Position numbers and translations under genes: made by a program. A stretch of DNA of 8,004 nucleotides from an uncultured Verrucomicrobiota bacterium (GTDB taxonomy: Bacteria > Verrucomicrobiota > Verrucomicrobiia > Chthoniobacterales > SZAS-18). This document shows positions 1 through 5,128 of the stretch, in pieces (positions within the stretch are counted from its first letter, which is position 1; the number at the start of each line of letters is the position of its first letter). The notes under the pieces are model-generated. The model saw only the letters and a program-made list of their open reading frames with translations, made no database searches and was not told where the DNA came from. The DNA lies in the NCBI GenBank assembly GCA_937873255.1, contig CALMVM010000009.1, forward strand, positions 1 to 8,004, given 5' to 3'.

Positions 1-2
1 CA

Positions 3-203
3 GGCGAGCAGGACCGGGCTGACGGGCGTAAGAGGAAAGCTGCCGGCGCGGCGTTTTGCGTCACGTTGATCGTGGCTTGGGCGCAGCACGGCGGCGGTCC
101 TCCTTCCTTCGGCCAGGCAGTTTGGTACGTGCTGCTCGCGGTGGCCGTGGCGGGGCTCTCCCTGCTCTCGTTTTTCATCTGCGATTACCGGCTTGAGGGG
201 TAG
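3..203 (+). CDS. 3' end of a small membrane protein gene (5' end outside window)
   Basis: The frame is open from the window edge to a TAG at 201-203, giving 66 residues with no start inside the window. It begins with a charged stretch (DRADGRKRK). A weakly hydrophobic segment (AAFCVTLIVAWA) follows, then a Gly/Pro-rich turn (HGGGPPS), then a clear membrane helix (VWYVLLAVAVAGLSLLSFF) and a short polar tail ending CDYRLEG. Codon third positions are mostly G or C, as expected for a real gene in this DNA. The shape suggests the last one or two membrane spans of an inner-membrane protein with a short C-terminal tail. I do not recognise the family and assign no function. Being cut by the window edge, it could also be a relic like the genes that follow. 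Confidence 0.5.
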   Translation, partial: GEQDRADGRKRKAAGAAFCVTLIVAWAQHGGGPPSFGQAVWYVLLAVAVAGLSLLSFFICDYRLEG

Positions 204-498
204 ACATAGCCGAGCGGCCTGGCGTGGAAATGACTTCCCTAGAATCCCCGGACGGTTTTCTGCGAAGCGATCCACGGCCAGAGCCAGCCGGGTGTGTTCC
301 CAGGAATAATTCTGACAAGCGGACCTTTTCACGGGTGCCCGCCGCGTCTTAAGTTTCTGCGATCCCTAGAAGTGGCGACACGCTTGTAATGGTCCAGCGT
401 GGCGTTTCTAAGCGTGGCATCAACTTTGCAGTGCAACATTGAAGCACGCTTTCGGGGAAAGATCAGGCGCCCGGTTAAGTTCCGCGGTGGTGCGTGCG
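204..498. other. gene-free stretch before the transposase remnant
   Basis: No reading frame here has coding character on either strand; all are short and broken by stops. The only small-scale structure seen is a direct repeat AGCGTGGC at 396-403 and 411-418. It is probably eroded sequence, perhaps including the lost upstream part of the transposase gene that ends at 666. Confidence 0.4.
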
Positions 499-666
499 CG
501 TTTTGCCCGCTACCGTCAGCGCAACCGCATCAAGCGATGCCTCAACAAGCTCAAGCACTTCCAGCGCATCGTCACCGGCTTCGACCGGCGTGACGTTTAC
601 TTCCTGGGCTTCCTCCACCTCGCTTGCACCCTTGCTCTGGCTGCGCCGAATGTCGATTCAACCTAG
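499..666 (+). pseudogene. IS5-family transposase, C-terminal remnant
   Basis: The frame ending at the TAG at 664-666 encodes RYRQRNRIKRCLNKLKHFQR followed by IVTGFDRRDVYFLGFLHLA and a short tail ending NVDST. This is the well-known C-terminal signature of IS5-type (DDE) transposases, usually of the form YRQRNxIERxFxxLKxFRRIATRYDK...FLAFxxLA, in which the Glu of RNxIE is the last acidic catalytic residue. Here that position is Lys (RNRIKR), so the catalytic Glu is lost. Only about the last 55 codons are recognisable; the frame loses similarity upstream of about 499 and no DDE N-terminal part lies in 204-498. A possible ATG at 439 is incidental. It is a dead transposon fragment and shows that mobile elements have visited the locus. 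I could not identify terminal inverted repeats. Confidence 0.75.
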
Positions 667-744
667 AACAGCGAGGCAGCATCAGCGCGGTGGGTGACCG
701 GACGAACTTTGCGGCTCATCCGGCGAACTCCAACCCCGCGAAAC

Positions 745-1006
745 CTAGAACGCCTCCGGGTCCTCCACCACCGATTCTTCCCGGCTTGCGCGCAGAGCAT
801 CGGCAGGCAACGAGGGAGTATTTGCCCGTCGGTACGCCTCATATGCTTCGTCCTCTTTCTTCGTTGCGGGCGCTGGCCGCCACCAACTGATAACCGTGAA
901 TCGACTCGCCGTTGCAGGTGGACATGTCGGCGGCGAGCACGAGATAATTTTGGTACTCGCCCTGGGTGGGCAGGTGGCTGGGGCTAGTAATTTGATCGGA
1001 CGTCAT
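745..1006 (-). pseudogene. frameshifted small hypothetical gene (about 86 codons)
   Basis: From the ATG at 1006 the minus strand reads MTSDQITSPSHLPTQGEYQN, then YLVLAADMSTCNGESIHGYQ and LVAASARNEE, ending at a TGA at 839-841 after 55 residues. The +1 frame then continues as KKEDEAYEAYRRANTPSLPA and DALRASREESVVEDPEAF to a TAG at 745-747. Both halves have GC-rich third positions and ordinary protein composition, and they join in an A/G-rich stretch around 851-865. The simplest reading is one ~86-residue soluble protein with a single-base insertion (or two-base loss). Programmed +1 frameshifting or a sequencing error are alternatives. No SD is seen before the ATG. I do not recognise the family. 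Confidence 0.5.
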
Positions 1007-1187
1007 AGCGTTTTGAAAGTCTTGAGGTGGCGTGGGTTTTGGGTTGAGTCCCGGGAAAAGATGATGTCGCAGGAATCATTCCCCCCCGCGGAGCCGGTGA
1101 TCTGCAAGGGCTGGCGTCCTTTGGGGCACGGAAGCACCTCCGGGCGCCGGCCCCGCGACGGCCGGCGTTGCAAAGGCCGGCTCCGGC
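1007..1187. other. non-coding GC-rich spacer with GCCGGC hairpin
   Basis: No supported gene. The stretch holds a run of seven C (1081-1087) and a cluster of CCGG-type words at 1145-1187. Two copies of GCCGGC (1161-1166 and 1176-1181), nine bases apart, can pair as a hairpin. The hairpin lies just past the 3' end of the minus-strand PIN remnant and could be a relic of its terminator, but no T tract follows. Confidence 0.3.
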
Positions 1188-1416
1188 TCAAGGCATCAAG
1201 CCCAGATACAAATCGAATTCCTCCAGGTCGTGAGCGGGTCGGGAGTCAGCAAGGTGAGACGATGGGTTTGCGCGCTGGCGATGAGCAGTCGGTCGAAGGG
1301 CTCTGCGTGCAGGGCCGCAGGATGTCGGCAGCCGTGGCGCTGGCCATCTCCAGGGCCGGGCTCTGGAGGCCGTGCAGACGAAGCACCAACTCCATCCACT
1401 CGGCCGGGGGACGCTG
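1188..1416 (-). pseudogene. VapC-like PIN-domain toxin, frameshifted C-terminal remnant
   Basis: Two minus-strand frames together spell the C-terminal half of a VapC-type PIN ribonuclease. The first (about 1410-1315) reads PPAEWMELVLRLHGLQSPAL then EMASATAADILRP, resembling the segment before the last PIN motif. The next (1315-1196) reads ALHAEPFDRLLIASAQTHRL then TLLTPDPL, matching the family's LxHxDPFDRxLIAQAxxxxLxLLTxD motif with the conserved DR pair and final Asp. A frame change is needed near 1315. A third frame (HDLEEFDLYLGLMP, stop at 1188-1190) may be the original C-terminus. Nothing matching the PIN N-terminus, and no antitoxin, lies upstream, because plus-strand membrane-protein sequence starts at about 1418. 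In intact relatives this enzyme cleaves RNA; this copy is surely dead. Confidence 0.6.
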
Positions 1417-1417
1417 G

Positions 1418-1654
1418 GAAAATGTCCAGCGCGTTTTGGCGTTGGTGTATCTGGTGGCGTGCCCATTCATCGCGGGACTGCTCGGCATCCTTGCCGCCCT
1501 GCCGCCCTGGCGGATTTCGAACCTGGTGTCTGCTGGAGTGGCGGCCTGCTATTTGGCTTTGGGGTTTCTCGACGCCCGTGTTCACCGCGGCCTGTTCGTG
1601 GCGAAAGAGCTGTCGAAGCGGGAGGACGAGAAGGAGGACACTCTGGAGGGCTAG
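1418..1654 (+). pseudogene. 3' part of a two-helix membrane protein gene
   Basis: The frame ending at the TAG at 1652-1654 reads ENVQRVLALVYLVACPFIAG, then two hydrophobic segments (LALVYLVACPFIAGLLGILAA and LVSAGVAACYLALGFL) split by a Pro/Trp turn (LPPWR). A charged tail (KELSKREDEKEDTLEG) follows. Codon use is coding-like only from about 1418. Upstream the frame stays open to 896, but there it overlies the PIN and 745-1006 remnants and looks non-coding. The gene is therefore probably 5'-truncated at a junction near 1416-1418. Alternatively it is a short protein starting at a TTG or GTG around 1436-1445, or at the ATG at 1322. Its stop overlaps that of the convergent TIR gene by three bases. 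Family unknown. Confidence 0.4.
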
Positions 1655-2415
1655 TCGGCTGGCAGTTCGTCTAACCTTCGGCGAATAAACGCTGCCACTT
1701 TGGCCGGGCCGTGAGACCTCGCGTCGATGTAGCCGTCGATGGATAAAAAACCGTTTACGGGAGCATCGTCGAAGCGGACGAACATCACCCGCTCATCCTC
1801 TTTGGCTTTGATGATGTCGCGGATGACCCTCCACTCCAAGCCGCACCACTGCTTGTGGCCGTACTCCGCACAAAGAAACACCACGAGGAGCTGGCTGTTT
1901 TGGCGGTAGATGCCTTGCAGCAGCGTGTCCAAGTTCGGCCGGGCGAGCTGGGCTTGGTAGTCGGAGTCGTAGAAAACGGCGTCCGGACCGAGAGGCTCGC
2001 GTAACGCCTCGACCACCTCGGAAACATAGGCGCGCCGCTCCCCGGGGAAAGTCATGGCGACCTTGAACCGAATTTCGGAGAGCTTGCGTGACGAGCGGTC
2101 CACCTTGTCAACCTCGTGATCCAGCCCATCTTCACTTACTCTGAAGTTGCGGATCACAGCCCACTCGGGCCGGTATTCCTCACGGCCCTTATAATTGAGT
2201 ATTACTCCCCGTTCGGCCACCCCGGTCCAGGGGTTTTCTACCGTCAGCGCGGTGATTTGTGCGAGGCGTTCGCCGCGAAGATAGATCCAGCGGCCTCTCC
2301 TCAGCCGGCCGGCCGGCGAGACCAGGCCACTGCCGTCTTGCGCCGGCGGCGTGGGGTCGAAGTGCCCAGGAGGCGGGATGGAGATCGGTCCGCGCGCGAA
2401 TTTCTCGTCCGACAT
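1651..2415 (-). CDS. TIR-domain protein with uncharacterised N-terminal region
   Basis: From the ATG at 2415 this encodes 254 residues. Residues 117-250 form a bacterial TIR domain (TIR_2-like): a first strand FKVAMTFPGER, a VFYDSDYQAQLARPNLDTLL segment, LLVVFLCAEYGHKQWCGLEW, then MFVRFDDAPV and FLSIDGYIDAR. W190-C-G-L-E194 matches the WxxxE motif, whose Glu is catalytic in NAD-cleaving TIR enzymes, so NADase or nucleotide-signalling activity is plausible. Residues 1-116 match no domain I recognise and include a conserved-looking NYKGREEYRPEWAVIRNFRV patch. No signal peptide or membrane helix is seen. An in-frame ATG at 2478 would add 21 residues. The frame stays open to 3228, but that part is antisense to the 2710-3129 gene. 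No good SD precedes either start. The gene is intact although relics surround it. A defence or signalling role is inferred. Confidence 0.85.
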   Translation of the reverse strand: MSDEKFARGPISIPPPGHFDPTPPAQDGSGLVSPAGRLRRGRWIYLRGERLAQITALTVENPWTGVAERGVILNYKGREEYRPEWAVIRNFRVSEDGLDHEVDKVDRSSRKLSEIRFKVAMTFPGERRAYVSEVVEALREPLGPDAVFYDSDYQAQLARPNLDTLLQGIYRQNSQLLVVFLCAEYGHKQWCGLEWRVIRDIIKAKEDERVMFVRFDDAPVNGFLSIDGYIDARSHGPAKVAAFIRRRLDELPAD

Positions 2416-2504
2416 TGTCTTTGCCACGAGCGACGCGTGGCCGCACAGCGCGGCGAAAGCGGACGGTGAGATTGTCATCGGTTTTTGGGTGGTGCGATGA
2501 TCCA

Positions 2505-2713
2505 ATGGTAAGTTTACCGCAGATCCTGGCCGAGCGCATCCGCCATCTGCCGGGCAAAGGTGGACGAACTGCTGAAAGGTTGCCCTCGTCTTTCTTCCGG
2601 TACGCTCGCCCCCAGCGGACGATGGCCCCGAGAGTTCGCTACCGCGAGCGGCCGAGGAACTCCGCCAAGTCAACCTGCCTAAGGGCAACGCATCCAGACA
2701 AAACGAGAGATGA
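2505..2713 (+). pseudogene. frameshifted small ORF upstream of the helical protein gene
   Basis: An ATG at 2505 opens MVSLPQILAERIRHLPGK. A +1 shift near 2556-2560 continues as VDELLKG, and a second +1 shift leads into PADDGPESSLPRAAEELRQV then NLPKGNASRQNER, ending with the TGA at 2711-2713. The start and end segments look coding and rich in charged helix formers; the middle is ambiguous. The TGA overlaps the ATG of the next gene (ATGA at 2710-2713), an arrangement typical of translational coupling, which supports this once being a real upstream partner. No family is recognisable. Two lesions make a working product unlikely. Confidence 0.4.
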
Positions 2714-3129
2714 CGCGTCTCCAACAATTCCGGGCGGTCTGCCAGGAACTCGACCAACGCGAAAAGGCCGGCGCGCAACGCTGGGAACAGGCCAAGCGTT
2801 GGTGGCAGGAGGAGAAAAGCGAGATCAAGCACCTGCGACAGCTTGCTAGGTCGGAGTATTCGCTTCAGACAGAGCGCAGGCGGCGCCTCGATGGACTTGA
2901 CCGACTGGAGGCCGAGTTTCTCGAAGAATATGCGCGCGCCACCGTTTGGTCGATGATCTGGGCATTTCGTCCTCCCGCTGCGGAGGAACTCTTGGAAATG
3001 CGCTTCAGGAGCAAAAAAGGTGGCCGCGCACCCGACAACCGCCGCTTCAATGCCTTCTGCGACGGCCTCGATCCGGCGAAATGGACGAAATTGGCCCAGC
3101 GCTGTCAAATCGGGCTGCCGACGGTTTAG
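2710..3129 (+). CDS. charged, helical hypothetical protein (139 aa)
   Basis: The frame from the ATG at 2710 to the TAG at 3127-3129 encodes 139 residues with strong GC bias at third positions. Residues 1-85 are dominated by Glu, Arg, Lys, Gln and Leu (for example QELDQREKAGAQRWEQAKRW and ERRRRLDGLDRLEAEFLEEY) and should form long helices, possibly a coiled coil. Residues 90-139 are mixed: WSMIWAFRPPAAEELLEMRF, then a basic RSKKGGRAPDNRRF stretch suited to nucleic-acid contact. The start overlaps the upstream frame's stop (ATGA) and has a weak GAGAG just before it; an in-frame TAA at 2680 rules out a longer form. It is antisense to an open but non-coding extension of the TIR frame. The same frame resumes directly after the TAG with helix-turn-helix coding sequence, so it may be a truncated longer gene. 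Function unknown. Confidence 0.6.
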   Translation: MTRLQQFRAVCQELDQREKAGAQRWEQAKRWWQEEKSEIKHLRQLARSEYSLQTERRRRLDGLDRLEAEFLEEYARATVWSMIWAFRPPAAEELLEMRFRSKKGGRAPDNRRFNAFCDGLDPAKWTKLAQRCQIGLPTV

Positions 3130-3312
3130 TTCACCAAGACCCACCTTGTCCATCTCCTCGGCTACTCTTTGGCCGGCATCGAAGGATTGATGAGGCGCGG
3201 CAGCATCAAGTTCGAGAGGTGGGGCCATCGCACTGTGCGATTCCTGCCTGACGACGTTCGCAGATTCATCAAAACGTCTGCGAAATGGCGTCGTGGGCGG
3301 TCGGGCAAATAG
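3081..3312 (+). pseudogene. excisionase-like helix-turn-helix gene with a lesion
   Basis: From 3130 to the TAG at 3310-3312 the plus strand reads FTKTHLVHLLGYSLAGIEGL, MRRGSIKFERWGHRTVRFLP, then DDVRRFIKTSAKWRRGRSGK. This has the layout of excisionase/MerR-like HTH_17 domains: a first helix with LVHLLGYS, a recognition helix IEGLMRRG, a wing I-F-R-x-G-x-R-T-V-R-F and DDVRRFI. The 60 codons have no start of their own. They either follow the TAG of the 2710 gene in the same frame, or belong to a gene starting at the ATG at 3081 (MDEIGPALSNRAADGL) that needs one extra base removed near 3126-3129 to join. The second model gives ~76 residues, a usual length for excisionases. Such proteins bind DNA and often control element excision or transcription. 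No partner recombinase is visible. Confidence 0.55.
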
Positions 3313-3335
3313 TTTTTCCGCTTTTTATTTCCGCA

Positions 3336-3462
3336 GAAAAGTAAGGGAATAAATGACGCTCAACGGCTACCCTCCGGCGTCTAATAGAGGAGAGAAGGGA
3401 ACTGGTCGTCTGAACAGCTCCATATGGGTAGCCGTTCGACGCCACTCATTCCCTTGCTTTTC
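3336..3462. repeat. long imperfect palindrome (37-nt arms, 53-nt centre)
   Basis: The left arm 3336-3372 and the reverse complement of the right arm 3426-3462 align without gaps and agree at 30 of 37 positions. The outer 15 bases (GAAAAGTAAGGGAAT against ATTCCCTTGCTTTTC) pair with one G-T wobble, and the inner 11 (AACGGCTACCC against GGGTAGCCGTT) pair perfectly; the mismatches sit between. The 53-nt centre is 3373-3425. Equal ungapped arms point to a real structure, not chance. It starts 23 bases after the stop of the helix-turn-helix frame. It could be a long terminator-like or recombination hairpin, a miniature inverted-repeat element, or two copies of a short site in opposite orientation. 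Confidence 0.75.
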
Positions 3463-3486
3463 GGCTGTTTTTGGCCTCCCCGAAGT

Positions 3487-3511
3487 CGGCGTCGAAAAAG
3501 CGACGCAGCCG
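3487..3511 (+). terminator. possible hairpin terminator
   Basis: CGGCGTCG (3487-3494), loop AAAAAG, then CGACGC (3501-3506) with a two-base bulge and CCG (3509-3511) form a GC-rich stem. A T-rich run TTTGTTAT follows at 3512-3519. This resembles an intrinsic terminator for plus-strand transcription from the 2505-3312 genes, although the T run is short and broken. Confidence 0.35.
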
Positions 3512-3562
3512 TTTGTTATCGTCCGGGGCGAATGAACTTCAAAATCCCTTCTTTCGGTGGGT

Positions 3563-3583
3563 GGCCGGACCCGGAGTCTGGCC
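3563..3583. other. hairpin with 8-bp stem
   Basis: GGCCGGAC (3563-3570) pairs with GTCTGGCC (3576-3583) across a five-base loop CCGGA, with one G-T wobble. There is no T tract, so terminator function is not supported. It belongs to the structured block described for 3313-4168. Confidence 0.4.
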
Positions 3584-3815
3584 CCGGCCGGCGCACCGTC
3601 GGACCGGCAGGGCTTCTTCGGCAGACCGGATTCAGCCGATTGCCCATTGAGGAGTATGAACTTCGGGGATGATTCCCGTCGTTGGTGCCCTACGCCCGCA
3701 GGCACCCCGAGCCACGCGGCATGGCGTTGGAAAATGCGGCATTCGACCAACCCACACACAGAAGAGGAAACTTCCCTTCGTTGACGACTTGCCGCCCGTT
3801 TGAGTGGATCGGCGC

Positions 3816-3829
3816 ACTGCCACGGCAGT
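3816..3829. promoter_or_regulatory. perfect 6+6 palindrome, operator-like
   Basis: ACTGCC and GGCAGT are exact inverted copies separated by AC. The size and symmetry fit a site for a dimeric DNA-binding protein, but no gene start lies close by, so the role is open and chance cannot be excluded. Confidence 0.25.
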
Positions 3830-4168
3830 ACCACCGCAGAGTCTTCCGTCCATCAATGTATCCAGAACATGAACGTCCCACCAAACCGAGCCGCCTGGCG
3901 AGCACGGCATCAAACCCGCAAACACGCAAAGCTCATGGCTGAAACCGGCGATCCGACCCAGCCGCAGTTCCCCGCGCCGCCGCCCGTGCCATCGTTGCCA
4001 CGAGGCTTGCGGCAGAACCATCCGGCTGGCCAAAGCGTCTGATGGCACCCGCGCGTTCGGCACGGTGACGCAGCGCCTTTTGGCGGCTGGAACGCTCGGG
4101 TGGGCAACCAACGATCAGCGCGATTCGCTTCAAGGAGGGAGCGTCTTTTTCCTTGGAGCGATCTGGTC

Positions 4169-5029
4169 TCAGGATTTCAAGGTGCCGACCTTGTACAGGT
4201 TCGGGCTTTTCTTGAGGTCGCCGGGCGTCACGAAGTTCGCCACCGCCTGCGCCGAGGCCACGCTGCTGCTGGCGATAAATTGCTCGGGGTCGGCCTGCTT
4301 GGCTACCCGGTAGAGGTCCAAAAACGCGCGGGCGGCGGCCTGCGTTTGTCTGACTTCCGGGTCGGTCGCCTCCACGTCCGCAACCCACCCCGGTGCGGCG
4401 GCGCTGCCAGTGGCTGCCCGCGCGGTCGCCTTCGGGCCGGCCGGCTGCGTGGGCGCGGTGGCAAGAACCTGCGCGGCGGCGGTCATCGCGTCCGCCCCGC
4501 GGATCGTCAGGTAATATTTGTTGCCCGCCTGGGCGTAGCAGCGGAACACGAACTCCGAACAAATCATTGGCTGCTTGCCGGCCGCCAGGAGCTGCGAAAG
4601 CTTTTCGGAGGCGGTGTCGAGGATGTTACGCACGACGGCACCAAGCAGCGGGACGGCCAGGTGTCGGCTGGTGCAAAGCAGCGCGAGCAGGATGATGTCG
4701 TCGTAGGCGTAGGGCTGCGGATGTTCCTCGTAGTTCTTGACGCGCGCGATGACCTTTGCGGCGGGGTAGCCCGTGTCGCCGAGGTGATGTTTGTCGGCGG
4801 AAATGAAACGATAGACATCCACGAAGTTGGACCCCGCCACCGAATCGGCCACGGTGTTGGTGGTGATCCCTTGACTGAGAGCTTCGGCCACCTTCGCGCC
4901 GTCGTAGATGGAGGCATGGGAATACTCGGTGCCGTCAAAGAGGCGGATCAGACGGGCAACCAGCGAGGTGCCCTGGTAGAGGAACACGTCGCCCGGTTTG
5001 AGATCGGTGATGGCGATGGTCGTACTCAT
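4169..5029 (-). CDS. permuted papain-fold hydrolase (YiiX/DUF830, NlpC/P60-like)
   Basis: The 286-residue product begins with DLKPGDVFLYQGTSLVARLI, typical of YiiX/YaeF-type enzymes. In this group the papain-fold order is permuted, with the catalytic His before the Cys. The His is H38 in EYSHASIYDG, a likely third polar residue is E49 in KVAEAL, and the nucleophile is C157 in PMICSEFVFRCYAQAG. The C-terminus has the family-like NFVTPGDLKKSPNLYKVGTL (266-285), preceded by a low-complexity Ala/Thr/Pro linker (190-215) and a helical segment. Known relatives are cysteine hydrolases acting on amide or acyl bonds, proposed for peptidoglycan peptides or lipids; the substrate here is not readable. 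There is no signal peptide, so it is likely cytoplasmic. The start at 5029 is the first ATG in frame; no SD is seen. It diverges from the serine protease gene. Confidence 0.85.
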   Translation of the reverse strand: MSTTIAITDLKPGDVFLYQGTSLVARLIRLFDGTEYSHASIYDGAKVAEALSQGITTNTVADSVAGSNFVDVYRFISADKHHLGDTGYPAAKVIARVKNYEEHPQPYAYDDIILLALLCTSRHLAVPLLGAVVRNILDTASEKLSQLLAAGKQPMICSEFVFRCYAQAGNKYYLTIRGADAMTAAAQVLATAPTQPAGPKATARAATGSAAAPGWVADVEATDPEVRQTQAAARAFLDLYRVAKQADPEQFIASSSVASAQAVANFVTPGDLKKSPNLYKVGTLKS

Positions 5030-5128
5030 GGAATTTTGGTTGACAGATTGAGCTGCCAGGCAATGCTTTGCAATTATTTATTACATGAAAGGGTAGTGTC
5101 GCCGCGGTCCTCTCAAAAAATCTAAGTC
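5030..5128. promoter_or_regulatory. divergent intergenic region of the hydrolase cassette
   Basis: Ninety-nine bases separate the starts of the papain-fold and trypsin-fold genes, so promoters for both should lie here. A perfect TTGACA (plus strand, 5040-5045) has only poor -10 candidates at normal spacing (AATGCT at 5062-5067). The centre (5071-5090) is markedly AT-rich in a GC-rich window, and its minus strand carries TAATAA-type words that could serve as a -10 for the papain-fold gene. Neither start has a clear SD. Confidence 0.3.

Larger units (their letters stand above)
3313..4168. other. 856-base stretch without a credible gene, rich in inverted repeats
   Basis: Open frames exist on both strands (for example 3353-3535, 3532-3672 and 3632-4111 minus), but none has recognisable motifs, steady third-position bias or a clear family. 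Two of them overlie a long palindrome. Paired elements include the long palindrome 3336-3462, bulged hairpins at 3487-3511 and 3563-3583, shorter stems TCGGC/GCCGA (3618-3622, 3635-3639) and GGTGCC/GGCACC (3684-3689, 3701-3706), the palindrome at 3816-3829, and CAAGGA/TCCTTG (4131-4136, 4150-4155). Around 3983-4110 both strands show locally coding-like codon use, so an eroded gene end cannot be excluded there. The stretch may be a repeat element, a structured RNA or simple decay. Confidence 0.45.

Noticed and set aside
660..751. Direct repeat AACCTAGAAC at 660-669 and 742-751 as target-site or transposon end
   Set aside because: A 10-base repeat at this distance is expected by chance in a window this size, and nothing else marks an element boundary.
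896..1654. A 252-codon plus-strand gene
   Set aside because: Only the last ~80 codons look like protein. The earlier part overlies minus-strand relics in which family motifs (PIN) are readable.
3127..3129. Amber (TAG) recoding as an amino acid
   Set aside because: Other genes here end in TAG normally (for example 1652-1654 and 3310-3312) and the surroundings are full of mutations, so a nonsense or frameshift lesion is simpler.
1651..3228. A single 525-codon minus-strand gene including the TIR domain
   Set aside because: The part above about 2478 is antisense to the plus-strand helical gene at 2710-3129, which has the better codon pattern, and it shows no recognisable domain.
3345..3384. ECF-sigma-type promoter (GGAAT ... 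GTCTAA)
   Set aside because: The two elements are about 28 bases apart, much more than the usual ~16-17, and the first belongs to the palindrome arm.
3353..3672. Two overlapping small plus-strand genes (3353-3535 and 3532-3672) with an ATGA overlap and an AAGGGA upstream
   Set aside because: The first overlies the long palindrome, whose arm supplies the SD-like bases. Neither has codon bias or a recognisable motif.
3632..4111. A 159-codon minus-strand gene
   Set aside because: Composition rich in Cys, Trp and Arg with no motif; it looks like a by-product of GC-rich sequence. Kept only as part of the unexplained stretch.
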